Shown here one piece after another: positions 37,501 through 52,500 of a stretch of 64,000 nt of DNA (positions are counted from its first letter, which is position 1; every line of letters begins with the position of its first letter). The notes beneath the pieces are model-generated. The model saw only the letters and a list, made by a program, of their open reading frames with translations. It did not search any database and was not told the DNA's origin. The translations under genes and the position numbers were made by a program. Origin of the DNA: Sipunculus nudus (taxonomy: Eukaryota > Annelida > Sipuncula > Golfingiida > Sipunculidae); NCBI GenBank assembly GCA_026874595.1, contig CM049306.1, positions 66,408,019-66,472,018 on the forward strand, read 5' to 3'.

Positions 37501-40500
37501 AAGTAACCACAGGCACTCTTTGCGGGCCGGTTTGCCATTTCTGTCGCGTTATAGTTTATTGCTTGCCGGAATCAGAGATTTCGACAAGTATGTTGATCAG
37601 TTCCGTTTGTTTGTTTGTCTGTATGTCCCCGCTCTACAGGCCACAATTTTGCACCAATCGTCCTGAAACTTATAGGTAGAGTGTATAATCGGTTCTTCTC
37701 GGAGCCTATTGTTTTTGCTCATGATCGGTCAAGGGTCAAGGTCAGGGTCACCAAAAAGCTCAAAAACGGTTTTTTCTTCATACCTTCGTCAAAAATAGCC
37801 GTAGGCACCTAATCTGTAGCCCGTTTTATTTGCCACTGCATGGCCACTTCCAACACTGCAAAATTGCCTCATTTCGATGTTACCATGGTTACGCAATTTT
37901 GGGGAGAAATCATGGAATTTCGTGATATTTTTCAAATTTGCAGCAATTTTACTGATTCTGAGATATTTTATGTAACATAAGAATATCTCGAAACGGGTTT
38001 TTCAGATTTTGGAAATGGCCGCCAGGGGGCGTTGCAGATGAAAAAACATGAAAATTTGTTTTGGTGCTATACCTCCAGAACTATTAAACATTGGGCCATT
38101 TCCATCACAGCACCTTGAACTAGGGTCCATGGGCTTATTTTTGCGCATAGGCGCCAAAGTGCGCTATTGCCAGATTTCTCTATTTTTGGGGTAAAACCTT
38201 TGAATTTTGAAAATATGCAGTTTTCAGCTTCTAACTCTGTCAGTTTTTATGCTAGAGAGGTCAAAATTTTCGCATCTTGTAGCCCTTGGTGAGTTCTCGG
38301 CGATCCAACCAAAAATCTTGCAAAATCTCGCACCGTTTCTCGTCGAATGAGATTTCGCGATTTCACGGTGACATGCCCTATAGGCCACAGATATGCAGGC
38401 ATCCTTTTGAAACTGATACATGTTACGTCATACACTAATATCTCGAAAGCAATTGTTCAGTTTTTGGAAAATTACCGCTAGGGGGCGCTGCACTGCAACC
38501 CCGTACCTACTATCATTGTTTAACCATATCTCCAAAACTACACATTTTAGGTACATAAACTGTACACCATATGAATTGGCCTTTCATGGCCTTTCTGCCC
38601 ATGGCCCCTTTTGTTTAATCATACACCGTCCCCACAAGTTTTAGCAACTTTGTAAAAAATTAAAACCCACATGCACATATACATATGCCATCACGCATGC
38701 ATGCACGCGTTTTAGTATGAAAGACAGACACGCTTTCCCGTGACTGCAAAAATTATAGCGTTCGCCGTATAAAATAAGTAACCACAGGCACTCTTTGCGG
38801 GCCGGTTTGCCATTTCTGTCGCGTTATAGTTTATTGCTTGCCGGAATCAGAGATTTCGACAAGTATGTTGATCAGTTCCGTTTGTTTGTTTGTCTGTATG
38901 TCCCCGCTCTACAGGCCACAATTTTGCACCAATCGTCCTGAAACTTATAGGTAGAGTGTATAATCGGTTCTTCTCGGAGCCTATTGTTTTTGCTCATGAT
39001 CGGTCAAGGGTCAAGGTCAGGGTCACCAAAAAGCTCAAAAACGGTTTTTTCTTCATACCTTCGTCAAAAATAGCCGTAGGCACCTAATCTGTAGCCCGTT
39101 TTATTTGCCACTGCATGGCCACTTCCAACACTGCAAAATTGCCTCATTTCGATGTTACCATGGTTACGCAATTTTGGGGAGAAATCATGGAATTTCGTGA
39201 TATTTTTCAAATTTGCAGCAATTTTACTGATTCTGAGATATTTTATGTAACATAAGAATATCTCGAAACGGGTTTTTCAGATTTTGGAAATGGCCGCCAG
39301 GGGGCGTTGCAGATGAAAAAACATGAAAATTTGTTTTGGTGCTATACCTCCAGAACTATTAAACATTGGGCCATTTCCATCACAGCACCTTGAACTAGGG
39401 TCCATGGGCTTATTTTTGCGCATAGGCGCCAAAGTGCGCTATTGCCAGATTTCTCTATTTTTGGGGTAAAACCTTTGAATTTTGAAAATATGCAGTTTTC
39501 AGCTTCTAACTCTGTCAGTTTTTATGCTAGAGAGGTCAAAATTTTCGCATCTTGTAGCCCTTGGTGAGTTCTCGGCGATCCAACCAAAAATCTTGCAAAA
39601 TCTCGCACCGTTTCTCGTCGAATGAGATTTCGCGATTTCACGGTGACATGCCCTATAGGCCACAGATATGCAGGCATCCTTTTGAAACTGATACATGTTA
39701 CGTCATACACTAATATCTCGAAAGCAATTGTTCAGTTTTTGGAAAATTACCGCTAGGGGGCGCTGCACTGCAACCCCGTACCTACTATCATTGTTTAACC
39801 ATATCTCCAAAACTACACATTTTAGGTACATAAACTGTACACCATATGAATTGGCCTTTCATGGCCTTTCTGCCCATGGCCCCTTTTGTTTAATCATACA
39901 CCGTCCCCACAAGTTTTAGCAACTTTGTAAAAAATTAAAACCCACATGCACATATACATATGCCATCACGCATGCATGCACGCGTTTTAGTATGAAAGAC
40001 AGACACGCTTTCCCGTGACTGCAAAAATTATAGCGTTCGCCGTATAAAATAAGTAACCACAGGCACTCTTTGCGGGCCGGTTTGCCATTTCTGTCGCGTT
40101 ATAGTTTATTGCTTGCCGGAATCAGAGATTTCGACAAGTATGTTGATCAGTTCCGTTTGTTTGTTTGTCTGTATGTCCCCGCTCTACAGGCCACAATTTT
40201 GCACCAATCGTCCTGAAACTTATAGGTAGAGTGTATAATCGGTTCTTCTCGGAGCCTATTGTTTTTGCTCATGATCGGTCAAGGGTCAAGGTCAGGGTCA
40301 CCAAAAAGCTCAAAAACGGTTTTTTCTTCATACCTTCGTCAAAAATAGCCGTAGGCACCTAATCTGTAGCCCGTTTTATTTGCCACTGCATGGCCACTTC
40401 CAACACTGCAAAATTGCCTCATTTCGATGTTACCATGGTTACGCAATTTTGGGGAGAAATCATGGAATTTCGTGATATTTTTCAAATTTGCAGCAATTTT

Positions 40501-43500
40501 ACTGATTCTGAGATATTTTATGTAACATAAGAATATCTCGAAACGGGTTTTTCAGATTTTGGAAATGGCCGCCAGGGGGCGTTGCAGATGAAAAAACATG
40601 AAAATTTGTTTTGGTGCTATACCTCCAGAACTATTAAACATTGGGCCATTTCCATCACAGCACCTTGAACTAGGGTCCATGGGCTTATTTTTGCGCATAG
40701 GCGCCAAAGTGCGCTATTGCCAGATTTCTCTATTTTTGGGGTAAAACCTTTGAATTTTGAAAATATGCAGTTTTCAGCTTCTAACTCTGTCAGTTTTTAT
40801 GCTAGAGAGGTCAAAATTTTCGCATCTTGTAGCCCTTGGTGAGTTCTCGGCGATCCAACCAAAAATCTTGCAAAATCTCGCACCGTTTCTCGTCGAATGA
40901 GATTTCGCGATTTCACGGTGACATGCCCTATAGGCCACAGATATGCAGGCATCCTTTTGAAACTGATACATGTTACGTCATACACTAATATCTCGAAAGC
41001 AATTGTTCAGTTTTTGGAAAATTACCGCTAGGGGGCGCTGCACTGCAACCCCGTACCTACTATCATTGTTTAACCATATCTCCAAAACTACACATTTTAG
41101 GTACATAAACTGTACACCATATGAATTGGCCTTTCATGGCCTTTCTGCCCATGGCCCCTTTTGTTTAATCATACACCGTCCCCACAAGTTTTAGCAACTT
41201 TGTAAAAAATTAAAACCCACATGCACATATACATATGCCATCACGCATGCATGCACGCGTTTTAGTATGAAAGACAGACACGCTTTCCCGTGACTGCAAA
41301 AATTATAGCGTTCGCCGTATAAAATAAGTAACCACAGGCACTCTTTGCGGGCCGGTTTGCCATTTCTGTCGCGTTATAGTTTATTGCTTGCCGGAATCAG
41401 AGATTTCGACAAGTATGTTGATCAGTTCCGTTTGTTTGTTTGTCTGTATGTCCCCGCTCTACAGGCCACAATTTTGCACCAATCGTCCTGAAACTTATAG
41501 GTAGAGTGTATAATCGGTTCTTCTCGGAGCCTATTGTTTTTGCTCATGATCGGTCAAGGGTCAAGGTCAGGGTCACCAAAAAGCTCAAAAACGGTTTTTT
41601 CTTCATACCTTCGTCAAAAATAGCCGTAGGCACCTAATCTGTAGCCCGTTTTATTTGCCACTGCATGGCCACTTCCAACACTGCAAAATTGCCTCATTTC
41701 GATGTTACCATGGTTACGCAATTTTGGGGAGAAATCATGGAATTTCGTGATATTTTTCAAATTTGCAGCAATTTTACTGATTCTGAGATATTTTATGTAA
41801 CATAAGAATATCTCGAAACGGGTTTTTCAGATTTTGGAAATGGCCGCCAGGGGGCGTTGCAGATGAAAAAACATGAAAATTTGTTTTGGTGCTATACCTC
41901 CAGAACTATTAAACATTGGGCCATTTCCATCACAGCACCTTGAACTAGGGTCCATGGGCTTATTTTTGCGCATAGGCGCCAAAGTGCGCTATTGCCAGAT
42001 TTCTCTATTTTTGGGGTAAAACCTTTGAATTTTGAAAATATGCAGTTTTCAGCTTCTAACTCTGTCAGTTTTTATGCTAGAGAGGTCAAAATTTTCGCAT
42101 CTTGTAGCCCTTGGTGAGTTCTCGGCGATCCAACCAAAAATCTTGCAAAATCTCGCACCGTTTCTCGTCGAATGAGATTTCGCGATTTCACGGTGACATG
42201 CCCTATAGGCCACAGATATGCAGGCATCCTTTTGAAACTGATACATGTTACGTCATACACTAATATCTCGAAAGCAATTGTTCAGTTTTTGGAAAATTAC
42301 CGCTAGGGGGCGCTGCACTGCAACCCCGTACCTACTATCATTGTTTAACCATATCTCCAAAACTACACATTTTAGGTACATAAACTGTACACCATATGAA
42401 TTGGCCTTTCATGGCCTTTCTGCCCATGGCCCCTTTTGTTTAATCATACACCGTCCCCACAAGTTTTAGCAACTTTGTAAAAAATTAAAACCCACATGCA
42501 CATATACATATGCCATCACGCATGCATGCACGCGTTTTAGTATGAAAGACAGACACGCTTTCCCGTGACTGCAAAAATTATAGCGTTCGCCGTATAAAAT
42601 AAGTAACCACAGGCACTCTTTGCGGGCCGGTTTGCCATTTCTGTCGCGTTATAGTTTATTGCTTGCCGGAATCAGAGATTTCGACAAGTATGTTGATCAG
42701 TTCCGTTTGTTTGTTTGTCTGTATGTCCCCGCTCTACAGGCCACAATTTTGCACCAATCGTCCTGAAACTTATAGGTAGAGTGTATAATCGGTTCTTCTC
42801 GGAGCCTATTGTTTTTGCTCATGATCGGTCAAGGGTCAAGGTCAGGGTCACCAAAAAGCTCAAAAACGGTTTTTTCTTCATACCTTCGTCAAAAATAGCC
42901 GTAGGCACCTAATCTGTAGCCCGTTTTATTTGCCACTGCATGGCCACTTCCAACACTGCAAAATTGCCTCATTTCGATGTTACCATGGTTACGCAATTTT
43001 GGGGAGAAATCATGGAATTTCGTGATATTTTTCAAATTTGCAGCAATTTTACTGATTCTGAGATATTTTATGTAACATAAGAATATCTCGAAACGGGTTT
43101 TTCAGATTTTGGAAATGGCCGCCAGGGGGCGTTGCAGATGAAAAAACATGAAAATTTGTTTTGGTGCTATACCTCCAGAACTATTAAACATTGGGCCATT
43201 TCCATCACAGCACCTTGAACTAGGGTCCATGGGCTTATTTTTGCGCATAGGCGCCAAAGTGCGCTATTGCCAGATTTCTCTATTTTTGGGGTAAAACCTT
43301 TGAATTTTGAAAATATGCAGTTTTCAGCTTCTAACTCTGTCAGTTTTTATGCTAGAGAGGTCAAAATTTTCGCATCTTGTAGCCCTTGGTGAGTTCTCGG
43401 CGATCCAACCAAAAATCTTGCAAAATCTCGCACCGTTTCTCGTCGAATGAGATTTCGCGATTTCACGGTGACATGCCCTATAGGCCACAGATATGCAGGC

Positions 43501-43519
43501 ATCCTTTTGAAACTGATAC
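34595..43519. repeat. Units U28-U34: seven units with no difference seen
   Basis: Seven consecutive 1,275-bp units appear identical by eye, all with C at offset 725 and A at offset 238. Counting the flanks, no difference was seen from 34,085 to 43,757. Homogenisation here is much stronger than in the left third of the window. Confidence 0.88.
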
Positions 43520-46500
43520 ATGTTACGTCATACACTAATATCTCGAAAGCAATTGTTCAGTTTTTGGAAAATTACCGCTAGGGGGCGCTGCACTGCAACC
43601 CCGTACCTACTATCATTGTTTAACCATATCTCCAAAACTACACATTTTAGGTACATAAACTGTACACCATATGAATTGGCCTTTCATGGCCTTTCTGCCC
43701 ATGGCCCCTTTTGTTTAATCATACACCGTCCCCACAAGTTTTAGCAACTTTGTAAAAGATTAAAACCCACATGCACATATACATATGCCATCACGCATGC
43801 ATGCACGCGTTTTAGTATGAAAGACAGACACGCTTTCCCGTGACTGCAAAAATTATAGCGTTCGCCGTATAAAATAAGTAACCACAGGCACTCTTTGCGG
43901 GCCGGTTTGCCATTTCTGTCGCGTTATAGTTTATTGCTTGCCGGAATCAGAGATTTCGACAAGTATGTTGATCAGTTCCGTTTGTTTGTTTGTCTGTATG
44001 TCCCCGCTCTACAGGCCACAATTTTGCACCAATCGTCCTGAAACTTATAGGTAGAGTGTATAATCGGTTCTTCTCGGAGCCTATTGTTTTTGCTCATGAT
44101 CGGTCAAGGGTCAAGGTCAGGGTCACCAAAAAGCTCAAAAACGGTTTTTTCTTCATACCTTCGTCAAAAATAGCCGTAGGCACCTAATCTGTAGCCCGTT
44201 TTATTTGCCACTGCATGGCCACTTCCAACACTGCAAAATTGCCTCATTTCGATGTTACCATGGTTACGCAATTTTGGGGAGAAATCATGGAATTTCGTGA
44301 TATTTTTCAAATTTGCAGCAATTTTACTGATTCTGAGATATTTTATGTAACATAAGAATATCTCGAAACGGGTTTTTCAGATTTTGGAAATGGCCGCCAG
44401 GGGGCGTTGCAGATGAAAAAACATGAAAATTTGTTTTGGTGCTATACCTCCAGAACTATTAAACATTGGGCCATTTCCATCACAGCACCTTGAACTAGGG
44501 TCCATGGGCTTATTTTTGCGCATAGGCGCCAAAGTGCGCTATTGCCAGATTTCTCTATTTTTGGGGTAAAACCTTTGAATTTTGAAAATATGCAGTTTTC
44601 AGCTTCTAACTCTGTCAGTTTTTATGCTAGAGAGGTCAAAATTTTCGCATCTTGTAGCCCTTGGTGAGTTCTCGGCGATCCAACCAAAAATCTTGCAAAA
44701 TCTCGCACCGTTTCTCGTCGAATGAGATTTCGCGATTTCACGGTGACATGCCCTATAGGCCACAGATATGCAGGCATCCTTTTGAAACTGATACATGTTA
44801 CGTCATACACTAATATCTCGAAAGCAATTGTTCAGTTTTTGGAAAATTACCGCTAGGGGGCGCTGCACTGCAACCCCGTACCTACTATCATTGTTTAACC
44901 ATATCTCCAAAACTACACATTTTAGGTACATAAACTGTACACCATATGAATTGGCCTTTCATGGCCTTTCTGCCCATGGCCCCTTTTGTTTAATCATACA
45001 CCGTCCCCACAAGTTTTAGCAACTTTGTAAAAAATTAAAACCCACATGCACATATACATATGCCATCACGCATGCATGCACGCGTTTTAGTATGAAAGAC
45101 AGACACGCTTTCCCGTGACTGCAAAAATTATAGCGTTCGCCGTATAAAATAAGTAACCACAGGCACTCTTTGCGGGCCGGTTTGCCATTTCTGTCGCGTT
45201 ATAGTTTATTGCTTGCCGGAATCAGAGATTTCGACAAGTATGTTGATCAGTTCCGTTTGTTTGTTTGTCTGTATGTCCCCGCTCTACAGGCCACAATTTT
45301 GCACCAATCGTCCTGAAACTTATAGGTAGAGTGTATAATCGGTTCTTCTCGGAGCCTATTGTTTTTGCTCATGATCGGTCAAGGGTCAAGGTCAGGGTCA
45401 CCAAAAAGCTCAAAAACGGTTTTTTCTTCATACCTTCGTCAAAAATAGCCGTAGGCACCTAATCTGTAGCCCGTTTTATTTGCCACTGCATGGCCACTTC
45501 CAACACTGCAAAATTGCCTCATTTCGATGTTACCATGGTTACGCAATTTTGGGGAGAAATCATGGAATTTCGTGATATTTTTCAAATTTGCAGCAATTTT
45601 ACTGATTCTGAGATATTTTATGTAACATAAGAATATCTCGAAACGGGTTTTTCAGATTTTGGAAATGGCCGCCAGGGGGCGTTGCAGATGAAAAAACATG
45701 AAAATTTGTTTTGGTGCTATACCTCCAGAACTATTAAACATTGGGCCATTTCCATCACAGCACCTTGAACTAGGGTCCATGGGCTTATTTTTGCGCATAG
45801 GCGCCAAAGTGCGCTATTGCCAGATTTCTCTATTTTTGGGGTAAAACCTTTGAATTTTGAAAATATGCAGTTTTCAGCTTCTAACTCTGTCAGTTTTTAT
45901 GCTAGAGAGGTCAAAATTTTCGCATCTTGTAGCCCTTGGTGAGTTCTCGGCGATCCAACCAAAAATCTTGCAAAATCTCGCACCGTTTCTCGTCGAATGA
46001 GATTTCGCGATTTCACGGTGACATGCCCTATAGGCCACAGATATGCAGGCATCCTTTTGAAACTGATACATGTTACGTCATACACTAATATCTCGAAAGC
46101 AATTGTTCAGTTTTTGGAAAATTACCGCTAGGGGGCGCTGCACTGCAACCCCGTACCTACTATCATTGTTTAACCATATCTCCAAAACTACACATTTTAG
46201 GTACATAAACTGTACACCATATGAATTGGCCTTTCATGGCCTTTCTGCCCATGGCCCCTTTTGTTTAATCATACACCGTCCCCACAAGTTTTAGCAACTT
46301 TGTAAAAAATTAAAACCCACATGCACATATACATATGCCATCACGCATGCATGCACGCGTTTTAGTATGAAAGACAGACACGCTTTCCCGTGACTGCAAA
46401 AATTATAGCGTTCGCCGTATAAAATAAGTAACCACAGGCACTCTTTGCGGGCCGGTTTGCCATTTCTGTCGCGTTATAGTTTATTGCTTGCCGGAATCAG

Positions 46501-49500
46501 AGATTTCGACAAGTATGTTGATCAGTTCCGTTTGTTTGTTTGTCTGTATGTCCCCGCTCTACAGGCCACAATTTTGCACCAATCGTCCTGAAACTTATAG
46601 GTAGAGTGTATAATCGGTTCTTCTCGGAGCCTATTGTTTTTGCTCATGATCGGTCAAGGGTCAAGGTCAGGGTCACCAAAAAGCTCAAAAACGGTTTTTT
46701 CTTCATACCTTCGTCAAAAATAGCCGTAGGCACCTAATCTGTAGCCCGTTTTATTTGCCACTGCATGGCCACTTCCAACACTGCAAAATTGCCTGATTTC
46801 GATGTTACCATGGTTACGCAATTTTGGGGAGAAATCATGGAATTTCGTGATATTTTTCAAATTTGCAGCAATTTTACTGATTCTGAGATATTTTATGTAA
46901 CATAAGAATATCTCGAAACGGGTTTTTCAGATTTTGGAAATGGCCGCCAGGGGGCGTTGCAGATGAAAAAACATGAAAATTTGTTTTGGTGCTATACCTC
47001 CAGAACTATTAAACATTGGGCCATTTCCATCACAGCACCTTGAACTAGGGTCCATGGGCTTATTTTTGCGCATAGGCGCCAAAGTGCGCTATTGCCAGAT
47101 TTCTCTATTTTTGGGGTAAAACCTTTGAATTTTGAAAATATGCAGTTTTCAGCTTCTAACTCTGTCAGTTTTTATGCTAGAGAGGTCAAAATTTTCGCAT
47201 CTTGTAGCCCTTGGTGAGTTCTCGGCGATCCAACCAAAAATCTTGCAAAATCTCGCACCGTTTCTCGTCGAATGAGATTTCGCGATTTCACGGTGACATG
47301 CCCTATAGGCCACAGATATGCAGGCATCCTTTTGAAACTGATACATGTTACGTCATACACTAATATCTCGAAAGCAATTGTTCAGTTTTTGGAAAATTAC
47401 CGCTAGGGGGCGCTGCACTGCAACCCCGTACCTACTATCATTGTTTAACCATATCTCCAAAACTACACATTTTAGGTACATAAACTGTACACCATATGAA
47501 TTGGCCTTTCATGGCCTTTCTGCCCATGGCCCCTTTTGTTTAATCATACACCGTCCCCACAAGTTTTAGCAACTTTGTAAAAAATTAAAACCCACATGCA
47601 CATATACATATGCCATCACGCATGCATGCACGCGTTTTAGTATGAAAGACAGACACGCTTTCCCGTGACTGCAAAAATTATAGCGTTCGCCGTATAAAAT
47701 AAGTAACCACAGGCACTCTTTGCGGGCCGGTTTGCCATTTCTGTCGCGTTATAGTTTATTGCTTGCCGGAATCAGAGATTTCGACAAGTATGTTGATCAG
47801 TTCCGTTTGTTTGTTTGTCTGTATGTCCCCGCTCTACAGGCCACAATTTTGCACCAATCGTCCTGAAACTTATAGGTAGAGTGTATAATCGGTTCTTCTC
47901 GGAGCCTATTGTTTTTGCTCATGATCGGTCAAGGGTCAAGGTCAGGGTCACCAAAAAGCTCAAAAACGGTTTTTTCTTCATACCTTCGTCAAAAATAGCC
48001 GTAGGCACCTAATCTGTAGCCCGTTTTATTTGCCACTGCATGGCCACTTCCAACACTGCAAAATTGCCTCATTTCGATGTTACCATGGTTACGCAATTTT
48101 GGGGAGAAATCATGGAATTTCGTGATATTTTTCAAATTTGCAGCAATTTTACTGATTCTGAGATATTTTATGTAACATAAGAATATCTCGAAACGGGTTT
48201 TTCAGATTTTGGAAATGGCCGCCAGGGGGCGTTGCAGATGAAAAAACATGAAAATTTGTTTTGGTGCTATACCTCCAGAACTATTAAACATTGGGCCATT
48301 TCCATCACAGCACCTTGAACTAGGGTCCATGGGCTTATTTTTGCGCATAGGCGCCAAAGTGCGCTATTGCCAGATTTCTCTATTTTTGGGGTAAAACCTT
48401 TGAATTTTGAAAATATGCAGTTTTCAGCTTCTAACTCTGTCAGTTTTTATGCTAGAGAGGTCAAAATTTTCGCATCTTGTAGCCCTTGGTGAGTTCTCGG
48501 CGATCCAACCAAAAATCTTGCAAAATCTCGCACCGTTTCTCGTCGAATGAGATTTCGCGATTTCACGGTGACATGCCCTATAGGCCACAGATATGCAGGC
48601 ATCCTTTTGAAACTGATACATGTTACGTCATACACTAATATCTCGAAAGCAATTGTTCAGTTTTTGGAAAATTACCGCTAGGGGGCGCTGCACTGCAACC
48701 CCGTACCTACTATCATTGTTTAACCATATCTCCAAAACTACACATTTTAGGTACATAAACTGTACACCATATGAATTGGCCTTTCATGGCCTTTCTGCCC
48801 ATGGCCCCTTTTGTTTAATCATACACCGTCCCCACAAGTTTTAGCAACTTTGTAAAAAATTAAAACCCACATGCACATATACATATGCCATCACGCATGC
48901 ATGCACGCGTTTTAGTATGAAAGACAGACACGCTTTCCCGTGACTGCAAAAATTATAGCGTTCGCCGTATAAAATAAGTAACCACAGGCACTCTTTGCGG
49001 GCCGGTTTGCCATTTCTGTCGCGTTATAGTTTATTGCTTGCCGGAATCAGAGATTTCGACAAGTATGTTGATCAGTTCCGTTTGTTTGTTTGTCTGTATG
49101 TCCCCGCTCTACAGGCCACAATTTTGCACCAATCGTCCTGAAACTTATAGGTAGAGTGTATAATCGGTTCTTCTCGGAGCCTATTGTTTTTGCTCATGAT
49201 CGGTCAAGGGTCAAGGTCAGGGTCACCAAAAAGCTCAAAAACGGTTTTTTCTTCATACCTTCGTCAAAAATAGCCGTAGGCACCTAATCTGTAGCCCGTT
49301 TTATTTGCCACTGCATGGCCACTTCCAACACTGCAAAATTGCCTCATTTCGATGTTACCATGGTTACGCAATTTTGGGGAGAAATCATGGAATTTCGTGA
49401 TATTTTTCAAATTTGCAGCAATTTTACTGATTCTGAGATATTTTATGTAACATAAGAATATCTCGAAACGGGTTTTTCAGATTTTGGAAATGGCCGCCAG

Positions 49501-52500
49501 GGGGCGTTGCAGATGAAAAAACATGAAAATTTGTTTTGGTGCTATACCTCCAGAACTATTAAACATTGGGCCATTTCCATCACAGCACCTTGAACTAGGG
49601 TCCATGGGCTTATTTTTGCGCATAGGCGCCAAAGTGCGCTATTGCCAGATTTCTCTATTTTTGGGGTAAAACCTTTGAATTTTGAAAATATGCAGTTTTC
49701 AGCTTCTAACTCTGTCAGTTTTTATGCTAGAGAGGTCAAAATTTTCGCATCTTGTAGCCCTTGGTGAGTTCTCGGCGATCCAACCAAAAATCTTGCAAAA
49801 TCTCGCACCGTTTCTCGTCGAATGAGATTTCGCGATTTCACGGTGACATGCCCTATAGGCCACAGATATGCAGGCATCCTTTTGAAACTGATACATGTTA
49901 CGTCATACACTAATATCTCGAAAGCAATTGTTCAGTTTTTGGAAAATTACCGCTAGGGGGCGCTGCACTGCAACCCCGTACCTACTATCATTGTTTAACC
50001 ATATCTCCAAAACTACACATTTTAGGTACATAAACTGTACACCATATGAATTGGCCTTTCATGGCCTTTCTGCCCATGGCCCCTTTTGTTTAATCATACA
50101 CCGTCCCCACAAGTTTTAGCAACTTTGTAAAAAATTAAAACCCACATGCACATATACATATGCCATCACGCATGCATGCACGCGTTTTAGTATGAAAGAC
50201 AGACACGCTTTCCCGTGACTGCAAAAATTATAGCGTTCGCCGTATAAAATAAGTAACCACAGGCACTCTTTGCGGGCCGGTTTGCCATTTCTGTCGCGTT
50301 ATAGTTTATTGCTTGCCGGAATCAGAGATTTCGACAAGTATGTTGATCAGTTCCGTTTGTTTGTTTGTCTGTATGTCCCCGCTCTACAGGCCACAATTTT
50401 GCACCAATCGTCCTGAAACTTATAGGTAGAGTGTATAATCGGTTCTTCTCGGAGCCTATTGTTTTTGCTCATGATCGGTCAAGGGTCAAGGTCAGGGTCA
50501 CCAAAAAGCTCAAAAACGGTTTTTTCTTCATACCTTCGTCAAAAATAGCCGTAGGCACCTAATCTGTAGCCCGTTTTATTTGCCACTGCATGGCCACTTC
50601 CAACACTGCAAAATTGCCTGATTTCGATGTTACCATGGTTACGCAATTTTGGGGAGAAATCATGGAATTTCGTGATATTTTTCAAATTTGCAGCAATTTT
50701 ACTGATTCTGAGATATTTTATGTAACATAAGAATATCTCGAAACGGGTTTTTCAGATTTTGGAAATGGCCGCCAGGGGGCGTTGCAGATGAAAAAACATG
50801 AAAATTTGTTTTGGTGCTATACCTCCAGAACTATTAAACATTGGGCCATTTCCATCACAGCACCTTGAACTAGGGTCCATGGGCTTATTTTTGCGCATAG
50901 GCGCCAAAGTGCGCTATTGCCAGATTTCTCTATTTTTGGGGTAAAACCTTTGAATTTTGAAAATATGCAGTTTTCAGCTTCTAACTCTGTCAGTTTTTAT
51001 GCTAGAGAGGTCAAAATTTTCGCATCTTGTAGCCCTTGGTGAGTTCTCGGCGATCCAACCAAAAATCTTGCAAAATCTCGCACCGTTTCTCGTCGAATGA
51101 GATTTCGCGATTTCACGGTGACATGCCCTATAGGCCACAGATATGCAGGCATCCTTTTGAAACTGATACATGTTACGTCATACACTAATATCTCGAAAGC
51201 AATTGTTCAGTTTTTGGAAAATTACCGCTAGGGGGCGCTGCACTGCAACCCCGTACCTACTATCATTGTTTAACCATATCTCCAAAACTACACATTTTAG
51301 GTACATAAACTGTACACCATATGAATTGGCCTTTCATGGCCTTTCTGCCCATGGCCCCTTTTGTTTAATCATACACCGTCCCCACAAGTTTTAGCAACTT
51401 TGTAAAAAATTAAAACCCACATGCACATATACATATGCCATCACGCATGCATGCACGCGTTTTAGTATGAAAGACAGACACGCTTTCCCGTGACTGCAAA
51501 AATTATAGCGTTCGCCGTATAAAATAAGTAACCACAGGCACTCTTTGCGGGCCGGTTTGCCATTTCTGTCGCGTTATAGTTTATTGCTTGCCGGAATCAG
51601 AGATTTCGACAAGTATGTTGATCAGTTCCGTTTGTTTGTTTGTCTGTATGTCCCCGCTCTACAGGCCACAATTTTGCACCAATCGTCCTGAAACTTATAG
51701 GTAGAGTGTATAATCGGTTCTTCTCGGAGCCTATTGTTTTTGCTCATGATCGGTCAAGGGTCAAGGTCAGGGTCACCAAAAAGCTCAAAAACGGTTTTTT
51801 CTTCATACCTTCGTCAAAAATAGCCGTAGGCACCTAATCTGTAGCCCGTTTTATTTGCCACTGCATGGCCACTTCCAACACTGCAAAATTGCCTCATTTC
51901 GATGTTACCATGGTTACGCAATTTTGGGGAGAAATCATGGAATTTCGTGATATTTTTCAAATTTGCAGCAATTTTACTGATTCTGAGATATTTTATGTAA
52001 CATAAGAATATCTCGAAACGGGTTTTTCAGATTTTGGAAATGGCCGCCAGGGGGCGTTGCAGATGAAAAAACATGAAAATTTGTTTTGGTGCTATACCTC
52101 CAGAACTATTAAACATTGGGCCATTTCCATCACAGCACCTTGAACTAGGGTCCATGGGCTTATTTTTGCGCATAGGCGCCAAAGTGCGCTATTGCCAGAT
52201 TTCTCTATTTTTGGGGTAAAACCTTTGAATTTTGAAAATATGCAGTTTTCAGCTTCTAACTCTGTCAGTTTTTATGCTAGAGAGGTCAAAATTTTCGCAT
52301 CTTGTAGCCCTTGGTGAGTTCTCGGCGATCCAACCAAAAATCTTGCAAAATCTCGCACCGTTTCTCGTCGAATGAGATTTCGCGATTTCACGGTGACATG
52401 CCCTATAGGCCACAGATATGCAGGCATCCTTTTGAAACTGATACATGTTACGTCATACACTAATATCTCGAAAGCAATTGTTCAGTTTTTGGAAAATTAC